The notes under the pieces: generated by a model
Databases searched by the model: none
Seen by the model: only the letters and a program-made list of their open reading frames with translations
Told to the model about the DNA's origin: nothing
Program-made: the position numbers and the translations under genes
DNA from: Sulfitobacter sp. CW3
GTDB lineage: Bacteria; Pseudomonadota; Alphaproteobacteria; Rhodobacterales; Rhodobacteraceae
Reading direction: 5' to 3'
NCBI RefSeq assembly: GCF_019392245.1
Contig: NZ_JAHXRL010000008.1
Span: forward strand, 113,840 to 177,839
Length of the DNA: 64,000 nucleotides
In this document: piece after piece, positions 25,562 to 35,197 of the stretch
How the letters are laid out: each line of letters begins with the position of its first letter
Position numbering within the stretch: position 1 is the stretch's first letter

Positions 25562-27331
25562 ATGACTGTCCTGTTGGAAGTTAATGACCTGGCAATCGGG
25601 TTTGACGATGCCGCTTCGATTGTGGATGGCGTCAGCTTTTGCGTGAACGCAGGCGAAACGCTCGCCCTCGTCGGTGAAAGCGGGTCGGGTAAAACGCTGA
25701 CCTGTCGATCGGTCCTGCGCATTTTACCTGATGCTGCACAGTTACGCCGAGGGTCCATTCATTTTCACGGGGCGAACAGATCAGCCGACCTGATGTCTTT
25801 ATCGGAAAAGACAATGCGCGACATTCGTGGCGACTGCATTTCAATGATCTTCCAAGAACCAATGCGCGCGCTTTCCCCGCTGCACCGCTTGGGCAATCAG
25901 GTGGCCGAGGTCTTGTGGTTGCACCGGAACATGGGCCGGGCCGAGGCCAAGCGCCGCGTGCTGGAACAATTCGAACAGGTCGGGTTTGCCGATCCTGAAC
26001 GGGCATGGTGCAGTTATCCCTTCGAGATGTCAGGCGGCATGCGTCAACGTGCGATGATCGCCATGGCAATGATCGCGAAACCCGAATTGCTGATCGCTGA
26101 CGAACCGACGACCGCGCTGGACGTGACCACGCAGGCACAGGTTTTGGGCCTGATCCGCAGTTTGCAAAAAGAAACCGGCATGGGCGTCATCCTTGTTACG
26201 CATGATTTGGGTGTGGTCGCCAATATGGCGCAGCAGGTTGTTGTCATGAACAAGGGCCGCGTCATGGAAAGCGGCCTTGCGAAAGACGTGCTTGGTGCCC
26301 CCGCGCATCCCTATACGGCCAAGTTGTTTGCCGCCGCACCGATGATCCCGCAGGTCGCGACACCGGCGCGCGCGCCCAGCCATGATGACGTCATCCTTGA
26401 TCTACGCAACGTGTCAAAAACCTATACCATGCGGGCCGCCGGATGGCGCAAACCGATCAGCATTCCAGCCTGTCAGAACGTTGACCTGCAGGTCGAGCGG
26501 GGCAAAACCCTTGCCATTGTCGGTGAAAGCGGCTCAGGCAAAACCACCTGCGCGCGGATCGCCATGGGTGCCGAAACGCCCGATCTGGGTGGCGAGGTGT
26601 TGTTTCGGCCAGCCAAAAATGCCGACGCCATACCGGTTCACACCATGAACAGCGCCGAACGCACATCGTTCCAGCGCCAGGCGCAAATGGTGTTTCAAGA
26701 CCCCTATTCATCGCTTAGCCCACGAATGCGTATCCAAGACGCGCTGACCGAGCCCATGGAAATTCACGGCATCGGGTCAAAATCCGACCGCCGCGATAAG
26801 GCCGCCGAGATGTTAAGCTGGGTCGGCCTAGACGCAAACATGATGCGCCGCTTTCCGCACGCGTTTTCGGGTGGGCAACGTCAACGTTTGTCGATTGCAC
26901 GGGCTTTGACGCTGGACCCCAAGTTGCTGATCTGTGACGAACCGACCTCGGCGCTGGATGTATCGGTGCAGGATCAGATCCTGTCGCTGCTCGAAGACAT
27001 CCGCGAACGTGCCAATCTAAGCTATCTTTTCATCAGCCATGATCTTGCTGTCGTCGCGCGGATCGCAGACGAGGTCGCAGTGATGCGCGCGGGCGTCATT
27101 GTCGAACAGGCCGCGCCCGATACATTGTTCTACAACCCGCAGCACCCTTATACCAAAGCGCTGATTGCCGCCCAGCCAGAGCCTGACATCGGCCGTCCGA
27201 TCGACCTTGATCTGGTGGCAAAAGGGGCCGGTTCTCCACGGCTGTGGCCCGAGGCGTTCCGCTTTGAAGGGTTGCAAGCGCCCGCGCTGCGCGAACTGGA
27301 ACCCGGTCACAAAGTCAGATGCCATGCGTAA
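25562..27331 (+). CDS. ABC transporter ATPase with two fused nucleotide-binding domains (peptide type)
   Basis: A 589-residue protein with two ABC cassettes of the oligopeptide/dipeptide importer type. Each has Walker A GESGSGKT (about residues 39-46 and again near 322-329), a signature (MSGGMRQRAMIA; FSGGQRQRLSIA) and Walker B (LLIADEPTTALD; LLICDEPTSALD). The fusion corresponds to a DppD-DppF pair in one chain, as in YejF. It begins a rightward operon and overlaps the binding-protein gene by 8 nt. The ribosome site is weak. Confidence 0.94.
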   Translation: MTVLLEVNDLAIGFDDAASIVDGVSFCVNAGETLALVGESGSGKTLTCRSVLRILPDAAQLRRGSIHFHGANRSADLMSLSEKTMRDIRGDCISMIFQEPMRALSPLHRLGNQVAEVLWLHRNMGRAEAKRRVLEQFEQVGFADPERAWCSYPFEMSGGMRQRAMIAMAMIAKPELLIADEPTTALDVTTQAQVLGLIRSLQKETGMGVILVTHDLGVVANMAQQVVVMNKGRVMESGLAKDVLGAPAHPYTAKLFAAAPMIPQVATPARAPSHDDVILDLRNVSKTYTMRAAGWRKPISIPACQNVDLQVERGKTLAIVGESGSGKTTCARIAMGAETPDLGGEVLFRPAKNADAIPVHTMNSAERTSFQRQAQMVFQDPYSSLSPRMRIQDALTEPMEIHGIGSKSDRRDKAAEMLSWVGLDANMMRRFPHAFSGGQRQRLSIARALTLDPKLLICDEPTSALDVSVQDQILSLLEDIRERANLSYLFISHDLAVVARIADEVAVMRAGVIVEQAAPDTLFYNPQHPYTKALIAAQPEPDIGRPIDLDLVAKGAGSPRLWPEAFRFEGLQAPALRELEPGHKVRCHA

Positions 27332-29243
27332 GCTCGCCCTTGCCTTTTCGCTCCTCACCTCTCCGCTTTGGGCGCAACCCGCGTTGCCGTCCCTGCAAGA
27401 AAGTTCGTTCTGGGGGCAAGAGGTCGACAGCGGCAACATGCCCCCGATTGAAGCCCGCCTGCCCCGCGAACCGCTGGTCGTTGATCTGGAGGCGAAGGGC
27501 CGGAGTTTTGGCAAACAAGGCGGCACCTTGCGGACCTTGGTATCGCGCTCCAAAGACGTGCGGCAGATGGTTGTCTATGGCTATGCGCGGCTGGTCGGGT
27601 ATCAACCCGACTATTCGCTGGCACCCGACATTCTAAAAGCAGTCGATGTTGAAAAGGGGCGCAAATACACGCTGCATCTGCGCGACGGCCACCGCTGGTC
27701 GGACGGCGCACCCTTTACATCGGATGACTTCAAATATTGGTGGGAAAACATCGTTAACAACGCCGAGATCACCCCCAGCGGCCCGCCCGATTTCATGTTC
27801 GTCGAGGAAAAGCTGGGCCGTGTCACCTTCCCTGATCCGCTGACGGTCGTCTTTGAATGGGATGATCCGAACCCCGATTTCCTGCCGCTTCTTGCGCAGG
27901 CCAGCCCGCCCTTTATCTATCGTCCGGCGCATTACCTGAAACAGTTTCACGTCGATTTCGCCGACCCCGACACCCTGCTCCAAGAGGTCGTTGACGCCCG
28001 GGTCAAAAGCTGGGCCGCGCTGCACAACAAGCGCGATAACATGTATAAATTTGACAACCCCCAGCAGCCGACCTTGCAGCCGTGGATTAACACCAGCGAC
28101 AGTGACGCATCACGCCAGTTGTTTGTAAAGAACCCGTATTACCACCGCATCGACAGTCGCGGCGTCCAGCTGCCTTATATCGACGTGGTGAATATGGACG
28201 TTGTGGGCGGCGGGCTGATCGCAGCCAAAGCCAACGCAGGCGAGGTTGATCTTCAGGCCCGCGGATTGGACTTTCCCGACATTTCGATCCTGAAGAAAGG
28301 CGAGGTAGACGGCGGCAAATACAAGGTGTTTTTATGGGCCAATGGCGCAGCCAGCCAGATCGCGATTTACCCCAACCTGAATTTTGCCGACCCCGTCTGG
28401 CGCGACGTCATGCGCGACGTGCGGTTTCGCCGCGCGCTCAGCCTTGGCGTCGACCGCCGGATGATTAACCGCGCACTGTATTTCGGCCTCGCGAAAGAGG
28501 GCGGAATGACAGCGCTGTCCCAAAGTCCACTGTACAACGAGGCCGATTTACACGCCTGGGCCGATTTCGACATCGAATCCGCAAATGCCCTGCTAGATGA
28601 TATGGGTTTGACCGAACGCATGCCCTCGGGTTTGCGTAAACTACCTGATGGTCGGCCTATGGAATTCGTGGTGGAAACCGCTGGCGAACGCAGCGAGGAA
28701 GAAAACGCACTGGCGATCATCACAGATACGTGGCGCGACCTTGGCATCCGTCTGATCATGCGCCCGCTAGACCGTGATATCCTGCGCAATCGCATCTACG
28801 CAGGTACGACAATGGCCGCCGTCTGGTTCGGTTGGGATAACGGCCTCCCCGGTCCGGCAACATCGCCCAAATATCTGGCCCCCACCAATCAGGAATTTTT
28901 TGCCTGGCCCATGTGGGGGCAATATTATCAGACAATGGGCCAATCCGGCGAGGCCCCCGATATGCAACCCGCCCAAGAGCTGATGGATCTGGCGAATGAC
29001 TGGACCCGCACCGATGACGCCCAAGAACGCGCGGCCATCTGGGAACGCATGCTTGCGATCCACGCCGAGCAGCAATTCGCCATCGGCATCTTGTCTGAGG
29101 CTCCGCAACCGGTTGTCGTCTCAAACCGTCTGATGAACGTCCCGCAGGAGGCCGTCTGGGCCTATGACCCCGGCGCACATTTCGGCATCCACCGCATCGA
29201 CGAATTCTATTTCACAGACCCCCTCGTACAGGTGAGCCGATGA
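27324..29243 (+). CDS. Peptide-type ABC transporter solute-binding protein
   Basis: The periplasmic receptor (SBP family 5) of the importer, 639 residues with a signal peptide (residues 1-17, ending LWA). Family features are LAPDILKAVDV, the segment KYTLHLRDGHRWSDGAPFTSDDFKYWWEN (conserved in family 5), and a C-terminal lobe with a likely ligand pocket. Long family-5 proteins of this kind accompany fused ATPases such as YejA with YejF, and bind peptides or peptide-like molecules; the ligand is not known. The ATG at 27324 overlaps the upstream gene by 8 nt. Confidence 0.93.
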   Translation: MRKLALAFSLLTSPLWAQPALPSLQESSFWGQEVDSGNMPPIEARLPREPLVVDLEAKGRSFGKQGGTLRTLVSRSKDVRQMVVYGYARLVGYQPDYSLAPDILKAVDVEKGRKYTLHLRDGHRWSDGAPFTSDDFKYWWENIVNNAEITPSGPPDFMFVEEKLGRVTFPDPLTVVFEWDDPNPDFLPLLAQASPPFIYRPAHYLKQFHVDFADPDTLLQEVVDARVKSWAALHNKRDNMYKFDNPQQPTLQPWINTSDSDASRQLFVKNPYYHRIDSRGVQLPYIDVVNMDVVGGGLIAAKANAGEVDLQARGLDFPDISILKKGEVDGGKYKVFLWANGAASQIAIYPNLNFADPVWRDVMRDVRFRRALSLGVDRRMINRALYFGLAKEGGMTALSQSPLYNEADLHAWADFDIESANALLDDMGLTERMPSGLRKLPDGRPMEFVVETAGERSEEENALAIITDTWRDLGIRLIMRPLDRDILRNRIYAGTTMAAVWFGWDNGLPGPATSPKYLAPTNQEFFAWPMWGQYYQTMGQSGEAPDMQPAQELMDLANDWTRTDDAQERAAIWERMLAIHAEQQFAIGILSEAPQPVVVSNRLMNVPQEAVWAYDPGAHFGIHRIDEFYFTDPLVQVSR

Positions 29244-30265
29244 TTTTTCTCAGATACGCAGTCTGGCGTTTTATCACCATGCTCCTGACCCTCGCGGTTG
29301 TGTCGGTTCTGGTCTTTGTCATCATCAACCTGCCGCCGGGTGATTATCTGTCGAACCAGATCGCGGAATTGCGCGCGACAGGTCAGGCCGAAGGCGTGGC
29401 AAAAGCCGAATTTCTACGCCACGAGTATTCTCTGGATCAGCCGATCTGGAAGCAATATTTGATCTGGGCCGGTGCCGCCCCCGGCCCGCAGGGATACGCA
29501 GGGCTGCTGCAAGGCAATTTCGGCTGGTCGTTTGAATTTGACCGCCCCGTCGGTGAAATCGTGGGCGATGCGCTGTGGATGACGGTATTGGTCAATCTTG
29601 CTGCGGTGTTGTTTGTGTATCTCATCGCCTTGCCTCTGGGGGTTCTGGCGGCGGCCAAGTCCGAAACATGGGTCGACTATACCGCCGGTTTTATCGGCTA
29701 CCTTGGCCTCGCCACGCCCAACTTCTTGCTGGCGCTGATCCTGTTCTACTACGGGCACCGTTATTTCGACCTGCCCATTGGCGGCCTGATGGCCCCCGAG
29801 CTTGAGGGCGAACCGATGTCCTGGGCCAAGGTCCAGTCGATCCTGCTGCATCTGATTGTCCCGACCTTTGTCATCGGTACTGCCGGTGCTGCCGCGATGA
29901 TGCAGCGGCTCCGCGCGAACATGCTGGACGAGCTGGACAAACCCTATGTCGATACCGCCAAGGCCAAAGGGCTGGGCCCCGCGCGGCTGCTGGCGAAATA
30001 TCCGCTGCGCATGGCGTTCAACCCCTTTGTTGCCGACATTGGTAACCTGCTGCCTGCGATGATCTCGGGCTCGGTTCTTGTGTCGGTCGTCTTGGGCTTG
30101 CAAACCATCGGCCCGGCTCTGCTGATCGCGCTCAAGTCCCAAGACCAGTTCCTTGCCGCCTTTATCCTGATGTTCGTCGCCTTGCTGACGCTGATCGGGA
30201 CGATGATCTCGGACATGCTGCTGGTCCTGCTTGATCCGCGCATCCGTTATGGGGCGCGTGGATAA
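29240..30265 (+). CDS. ABC transporter permease (DppB/YejB type)
   Basis: The first membrane subunit, 341 residues with about six membrane segments. The DppB-type signature is present: a first helix at residues 10-32, then after a periplasmic loop the EAA-like motif LRANMLDELDKPYVDTAKAKGLGPARLL that contacts the ATPase. The start overlaps the binding-protein stop by 4 nt and the stop touches the next permease by 1 nt, so the four importer genes are coupled. Confidence 0.94.
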   Translation: MIFLRYAVWRFITMLLTLAVVSVLVFVIINLPPGDYLSNQIAELRATGQAEGVAKAEFLRHEYSLDQPIWKQYLIWAGAAPGPQGYAGLLQGNFGWSFEFDRPVGEIVGDALWMTVLVNLAAVLFVYLIALPLGVLAAAKSETWVDYTAGFIGYLGLATPNFLLALILFYYGHRYFDLPIGGLMAPELEGEPMSWAKVQSILLHLIVPTFVIGTAGAAAMMQRLRANMLDELDKPYVDTAKAKGLGPARLLAKYPLRMAFNPFVADIGNLLPAMISGSVLVSVVLGLQTIGPALLIALKSQDQFLAAFILMFVALLTLIGTMISDMLLVLLDPRIRYGARG

Positions 30266-31419
30266 TGGCCATACAACCGGACAACCGTTTTATCGATACA
30301 ACCCCGTGGACGGATGTTGTTGATCTGTCTGCGCCTGAACGCTCGGATATGGATGCCTCGGTCGCACGGCTGATGTGGCGCAAATTCCGGCGTCACAAGC
30401 TGGCGCTGGTGTCAGGGCTATTTCTGGCCTTTTGCTATCTGATCCTGCCGATTGCCGGTTTCATTGCGCCCTACACCCCCAACGAACGCAACGCCGAACA
30501 TCTCTACTCCCCACCGCAAAGCATCAATCTCTGGCACAAGGGCACCTTCATCGGCCCCTACGTCTACGAGACGACAGGCACCGCCGATCTGGTGAACTTT
30601 CGCTGGGTCTATGAAACCGACGAAACCAAACCGCGCCCGCTTGAATATTTCTGCAAAGGCGAGACCTATCATATCTTCGCCCTGATCCCCTCTGACACCC
30701 ACCTGTTCTGCGCCTCCGAAGGCGCGACCGTGTTTCTGTGGGGGTCCGACCGTCTGGGCCGCGATGTGTTCAGCCGTATCCTGTATGGCGCTCAGCTATC
30801 ACTGACCGTCGGCCTGATCGGGATCACCGTCTCATTCGCATTGGGCATCTTCTTTGGATCGCTGGCCGGTTATTTCGGCGGCAAAACCGACTGGGTCGTC
30901 AACCGCATGATCGAGGTTCTGCGCTCGCTCCCCGAACTGCCGCTCTGGCTGGCGCTGTCAGCAGCGGTGCCATCCAACTGGGGGCCGGTCTCGGTCTTCT
31001 TCATCATATCGATCATCTTGGGCATTCTGGATTGGCCCGGCCTCGCCCGCGCTGTCCGCTCCAAATTCCTAAGCCTGCGCGAAGAGGAGTATGTAAAAGC
31101 CGCTGAAATGATGGGGGCCAAACCAACCCGTGTTATTTGCAGACATCTACTACCCAACTTTATGTCCCACCTGATCGCCAGTGCGACCCTGTCCATTCCT
31201 GCAATGATCCTTGGCGAAACGGCTCTCAGCTTTCTGGGTCTCGGCCTGCGCGCACCGGCTGTCAGCTGGGGCGTCATGCTGAACGATGCGCAAAATCTGG
31301 CCAGCATCGAAATCTACTGGTGGACGGCCATCCCGATGCTGCCCATCATCGTTGTGGTTCTGGCGTTCAACTTCCTTGGGGACGGTTTGCGCGCCTGCCT
31401 GGACCCTTACAAAACCTAA
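30265..31419 (+). CDS. ABC transporter permease (DppC/YejE type)
   Basis: The second membrane subunit, 384 residues. It has an N-terminal cytoplasmic segment, a first helix near residues 48-70, a long periplasmic insert typical of YejE-like members, and the ATPase-contact motif LREEEYVKAAEMMGAKPTRVI, followed by LGETALSFLGLGLRAPAVSWG, highly conserved in DppC proteins. It ends the rightward importer operon, followed by two tandem hairpins. Confidence 0.94.
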   Translation: MAIQPDNRFIDTTPWTDVVDLSAPERSDMDASVARLMWRKFRRHKLALVSGLFLAFCYLILPIAGFIAPYTPNERNAEHLYSPPQSINLWHKGTFIGPYVYETTGTADLVNFRWVYETDETKPRPLEYFCKGETYHIFALIPSDTHLFCASEGATVFLWGSDRLGRDVFSRILYGAQLSLTVGLIGITVSFALGIFFGSLAGYFGGKTDWVVNRMIEVLRSLPELPLWLALSAAVPSNWGPVSVFFIISIILGILDWPGLARAVRSKFLSLREEEYVKAAEMMGAKPTRVICRHLLPNFMSHLIASATLSIPAMILGETALSFLGLGLRAPAVSWGVMLNDAQNLASIEIYWWTAIPMLPIIVVVLAFNFLGDGLRACLDPYKT

Positions 31420-31436
31420 ATCATCTTCTCTGGCTT

Positions 31437-31501
31437 ATAAATATCCCGGGGGGTGCGGGGGGCTGGCCCCCCGCGTCGGTCCGGTTGCCAAAAGCAACCG
31501 G
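31437..31501. repeat. Two tandem hairpins between convergent genes; probable Rhodobacteraceae intergenic element
   Basis: The first hairpin is a 9-bp perfect stem GCGGGGGGC-TG-GCCCCCCGC (31455-31474), preceded by ATATCCCGGG. The second is CCGGTTGC-CAAAA-GCAACCGG (31481-31501), 8 bp. They lie between the convergent ends of the permease gene (31419) and the hydrolase gene (31512), where they could end both transcripts. Similar text (a C-run/G-run palindrome after ATATCCCGGG) is, from memory, frequent between genes in Rhodobacteraceae; this was not checked here. Confidence 0.65.
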
Positions 31502-31511
31502 AAACCAAAAC

Positions 31512-32282
31512 TCAGTACCAGCCCGCGATCTTCACTTCGGTACCTGTCGCAACCATCTTGGCAAACTCGGCCGGGTCCTGCGTCCCACCGTCACGCCCAC
31601 GGAAATGGTAGGGGTACACAAACGACGGCTTGAACTCTGACACGGCGGCGGCGGCGGCTTCCGCGTCCATGGTAAAGGGCAAGTTCATGCACACAAATGC
31701 CAGATCGATGTCTTTCAACGCGCGCATCTCTGGCGTGCCTTCGGTATCGCCCGAAATATAGACCCGGAAATCTGGCAGGTTCAGGACATAGCCATTGTCA
31801 CGGCCCATGGGGTGAAACTTTTGCCGGTCTGGGGTGGTGTTATAGGCTGGGATTGCCTCGATGCTCAGGTCTTTGAACATCGCAGTTTCACCATTGGCGA
31901 CCATGCTTGCCTTGGCCTTCAACGCCTCGGGCAGCATCTCGTACACCGCCGGGTTCGTGATAATCTGTGTGTTTTCACCAACCACAGCCGCCAGCGTATC
32001 TGCGTTGTAGTGGTCCCCATGTTCATGGGTGATCAACACCAGATCAGGGGTCGCAAAACCGGCGTAGTTTGCAGCATCGCCTACTGGATCATTGTAGATC
32101 ACCCCGATTGGGGTCTCCATCACAAAGGACGCGTGATCGACAGGGTGCACGATGATGTCGCCGCCCTTGACCGGAAAGGTGTTGCCGCCATGGGCCGCGG
32201 CCTGTGCGGCATAAGGCAACATGGTAATCACACCAACAGTGGCGGCAGAAGTGGTTAGAAACATACGTCTGGACTGTGTCAT
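31512..32282 (-). CDS. Tat-exported metallo-beta-lactamase-fold hydrolase
   Basis: An MBL-fold metal-dependent hydrolase (UlaG-like group) of 256 residues. The metal motif is HEHGDH in LITHEHGDHYNADTL, with further ligands likely in the aspartate of ISGDTEGTPEM and the histidine in YPYHFRGRDGG. A twin-arginine signal (SRRMFLTTSAAT) and an Ala-rich stretch ending AQAA suggest export to the periplasm. Substrate is unknown. The gene is leftward and alone, between the importer operon and the MscS-type gene. Confidence 0.85.
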   Translation of the reverse strand: MTQSRRMFLTTSAATVGVITMLPYAAQAAAHGGNTFPVKGGDIIVHPVDHASFVMETPIGVIYNDPVGDAANYAGFATPDLVLITHEHGDHYNADTLAAVVGENTQIITNPAVYEMLPEALKAKASMVANGETAMFKDLSIEAIPAYNTTPDRQKFHPMGRDNGYVLNLPDFRVYISGDTEGTPEMRALKDIDLAFVCMNLPFTMDAEAAAAAVSEFKPSFVYPYHFRGRDGGTQDPAEFAKMVATGTEVKIAGWY

Positions 32283-32359
32283 TGGAAGCTCCTGTTAAAC
32301 TACGATTTCAGATAGCACACACTAACCCCATTTCAATTTCGGACCCTATCACACCCCCG

Positions 32360-34804
32360 TCATCGATCGTCGCCATTTGTTTCAGGCGCGTCCAACTGGT
32401 CTTCCTCAAGGGATGCTTGTGCGGCGGCGGTGACGGCTTTGCGTTCTTGGTCGCTTAGATCATCCACTTTTCCATCCGCCAAACGCACGGTGACCTCGCG
32501 GTGGGCAAAGCGTATCCCTTCGCGTTCAAACAAGGATCGAATTTCCTCATAGACCCGTTTGCGTATCAACCATTGATCCCCCGGTTTGGTCATGAATTTA
32601 ACCCGGATGATCATCGCTGAATCCTGCATTTCAATCACGCCTTGCGATTTCAGCGGCTGGATAAAGTTGGCACCAATCACCGGGTCGTCCAAAAGTTCGA
32701 CGCCAAGCTTCTTGATCAGTTTTCGCACCTTTTCCACATCGGTGTCATAGGTCACCCGCAAGGGCAGTTTCATGATCACCCAATCGCGGGAATAGTTTGT
32801 CATGACCTGCAATTCCCCAAACGGAATGGTGTGCAACGGCCCCAGATGGTGACGCAATTGAAAGGACCGTACCGATATTTTCTCGACCGTGCCTTTGACC
32901 CCGCCGACATCCAGATATTCACCCTTCCGAAACGCATCATCGAACAGGAAAAACGCACCCGCAAAAATGTCGCGCACCAGCGCTTGAGACCCGAACCCAA
33001 CCGCAACGCCGACGATACCGGCACCCGCAAACAACGGCCCCACGTTGATGCCGAATTCCATCAGAACAATCAGCGCGATCGTGACCACAACGATGATCAG
33101 AACAAAGTTCCGGAACAGCGGAAGCAACGTCGCAAGGCGGCTGGCGGAGGATGCCCCACTGCCCTCGTCGCCCAGCTCTGCCGCGGGTTGATCGCCGGAT
33201 TCCGCTTCGATCTTGGTATCAATCCAAATCCGAAAGGCGTGATAGATGATATAGCCGATAAAGATGATGACCATGACATCCAGCAGCCGATCGCCCAGAC
33301 TTTCGACAATCCGGGCGCTTTCATTGTCCCAGATGAAAAAGAACGCATAGGCCCCCGCCACAAAGGCCAGAATAGCCGCAACCCGTCTGGCAAGTGCCTC
33401 AAAGGTGTTCAATGTACGCCGCGGCGCGATCAGTGCGCGGGCGTGTTCTTCGGCTTCCAGCAGGCGCTCTGCGTCTGGCACATCCCCCGTGCCATCGGTC
33501 GCGTGCGCCACCGGCCCCGCGTCGCCCGCTGCGCCATGTGCGGCCGCTTGTTCATCCCGGATTTCATTCAGCCGTCGCATGTGCCGCGCCCGTGCAAAGC
33601 CGCGTTCGATGGCAAAGTTAATCGCCCCGTAAACCACAATGATCGACACCAGAATCCCGTAGGCCCCCGCAATCAGCGGGATGGAACTGGGGTTGGCCAG
33701 CACCAGATCATAGGTCAGTTCAATCCATGCAAAAATAACATAGACGATGACCGCCGGTGCCCATATCTGGGATAATATCCGCGCAACGACGCTGACTTCT
33801 TCGACGGGTTTGCCGTGGCGCAGCGCATTCGAAATGGCGCGCTTGTTCACCAACACCATCAAGATATTGGCCAAAACGATTGTCGCCGACAGCAGCGAGG
33901 ATATGAAAGCATAGACGTCATAGTTCAGGCCCAGTTCACCGATCCACAAGCCGAACAGAATGGCGCAAGTATCAAGACTGGCCAAAATCCACAGCCAGCG
34001 GTGCAGGCGTTTTGCGTCTTTGTCGCTAAAGACAGGTATGCGGTATTGCGACAGAAATGGTGACAGGATCATCCGCCAAAGCACCGCAAAGAAGCGGCAC
34101 ACAAAATAGCCCAGATTGATCAGGGTGACGGTGAACTGCATCGCCGTGTCTTCCAGCCCGCCCATAAGGGTCACACCCAGCAGATAGGCCACGGCCATCG
34201 ACACCAGAATGCCGACGACACCCGTGAAAAACCGAAGCACCAGAAATGGCATTTTCTCGCCATAGCCGACCGGATTATCCATAACCCGCGCCATGACAAA
34301 CTGCTTTGCGAACCGCTTGGCAAAAACCTGTGCCTCGACGACCACGCCGATGGCAAACAGCAGCAGCGAATACAGCAGCGCCTTGCCAAACGCCCACAAC
34401 GTTCCGTCGGGGCTGGCGGCGCGCAGAATATAAAGGACCTCGTTGATCGCATCCGGCAGTTGCACGATGCGTTGGATCAGGGCTTTGCGAAACCCGTTCG
34501 TCTGCTCCTGGAGCGCCATCAGCGCAGAATGGTTCTGCTCCGCTTCGAGGTCGCTTTCGGCCGCAGCATCAGGCGGTATCGCACTGATATCGGTCTGGTT
34601 CAGCAGGTTGCCTTTGCTGTCGATGACCACCACGCCAACGCCATTTTCCGCAGCCTGTTTCATGATCTCTGCGACGCGGGCATCATCGTCACTGGTGTCA
34701 GTTTCCGCCGACGGGAAAAGGGTTTGCAGCCCTTGCGCATCGCCCTGGCCTGCAATGGGGATCAAAAACAGGGACAGCAAGAAAACTAAAAAAATGTGCC
34801 GCAT
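32360..34804 (-). CDS. Large MscS-family mechanosensitive channel
   Basis: An 814-residue inner-membrane channel expected to open at high membrane tension and release osmolytes. It has a signal sequence (residues 1-23), a periplasmic N-terminal part rich in acidic residues, about ten predicted membrane segments between residues 110 and 530, and a C-terminal MscS core: pore helix and beta domain in GAGIVGVAVGFGSQALVRDIFAG and GDVGGVKGTVEKISVRSFQLR-like text. The cytoplasmic tail ends with an acidic region. The ATG at 34804 has GAGGCAG upstream; a longer frame to 34942 has no ribosome site. Confidence 0.9.
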   Translation of the reverse strand: MRHIFLVFLLSLFLIPIAGQGDAQGLQTLFPSAETDTSDDDARVAEIMKQAAENGVGVVVIDSKGNLLNQTDISAIPPDAAAESDLEAEQNHSALMALQEQTNGFRKALIQRIVQLPDAINEVLYILRAASPDGTLWAFGKALLYSLLLFAIGVVVEAQVFAKRFAKQFVMARVMDNPVGYGEKMPFLVLRFFTGVVGILVSMAVAYLLGVTLMGGLEDTAMQFTVTLINLGYFVCRFFAVLWRMILSPFLSQYRIPVFSDKDAKRLHRWLWILASLDTCAILFGLWIGELGLNYDVYAFISSLLSATIVLANILMVLVNKRAISNALRHGKPVEEVSVVARILSQIWAPAVIVYVIFAWIELTYDLVLANPSSIPLIAGAYGILVSIIVVYGAINFAIERGFARARHMRRLNEIRDEQAAAHGAAGDAGPVAHATDGTGDVPDAERLLEAEEHARALIAPRRTLNTFEALARRVAAILAFVAGAYAFFFIWDNESARIVESLGDRLLDVMVIIFIGYIIYHAFRIWIDTKIEAESGDQPAAELGDEGSGASSASRLATLLPLFRNFVLIIVVVTIALIVLMEFGINVGPLFAGAGIVGVAVGFGSQALVRDIFAGAFFLFDDAFRKGEYLDVGGVKGTVEKISVRSFQLRHHLGPLHTIPFGELQVMTNYSRDWVIMKLPLRVTYDTDVEKVRKLIKKLGVELLDDPVIGANFIQPLKSQGVIEMQDSAMIIRVKFMTKPGDQWLIRKRVYEEIRSLFEREGIRFAHREVTVRLADGKVDDLSDQERKAVTAAAQASLEEDQLDAPETNGDDR

Positions 34805-35197
34805 ACTGCCTCGCTGTCGCCAAAATACCTCAACAGAGGCTAAGCTAGCACCGCACCCATTGCAATCGCGCCATAGGGGACTAACTGGCGGACGCAGGCA
34901 CGCGACTTGCCTGACTGCCTTAGACTTATTCAAACGTGCCAATCGAGCACATTAATGTTAACTTATATGAATGCGTTCGCCTCGCAGACCGTGACAAAGG
35001 ACCCTCATATGATCAGCCTTGCATCACGCAGCAGCACCCAGCCAATGCCCACGTTGGCTGCATCTGCTGAAAAGCTGAACATAAGACCGTGCAGTTTTGC
35101 CCCCATCAGCAAAGTTGTTTTTGACATTTAAGGGTTCTTTCGCAACACAGGATGTGACCTGTGACGTAAGGCTTCCAGACCAAGTTAGGATCGGCGC
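34805..35197. other. Intergenic gap between the channel gene and the glycosyltransferase operon
   Basis: This 393-bp stretch separates divergent genes, so it should hold promoters for both. It is more AT-rich in its middle (34940-35010). No clear hairpin, operator or RNA gene was recognised. One small open frame inside is listed separately. Confidence 0.5.
35009..35131 (+). CDS. Possible 40-residue small protein of unknown function
   Basis: The frame starts at an ATG with AAAGGA 7 nt upstream and encodes 40 residues without hydrophobic segment or recognisable motif. It lies in the leader of the glycosyltransferase operon, 66 bp before its first gene. The good ribosome site is the only support; it could equally be chance. 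Confidence 0.2.
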   Translation: MISLASRSSTQPMPTLAASAEKLNIRPCSFAPISKVVFDI

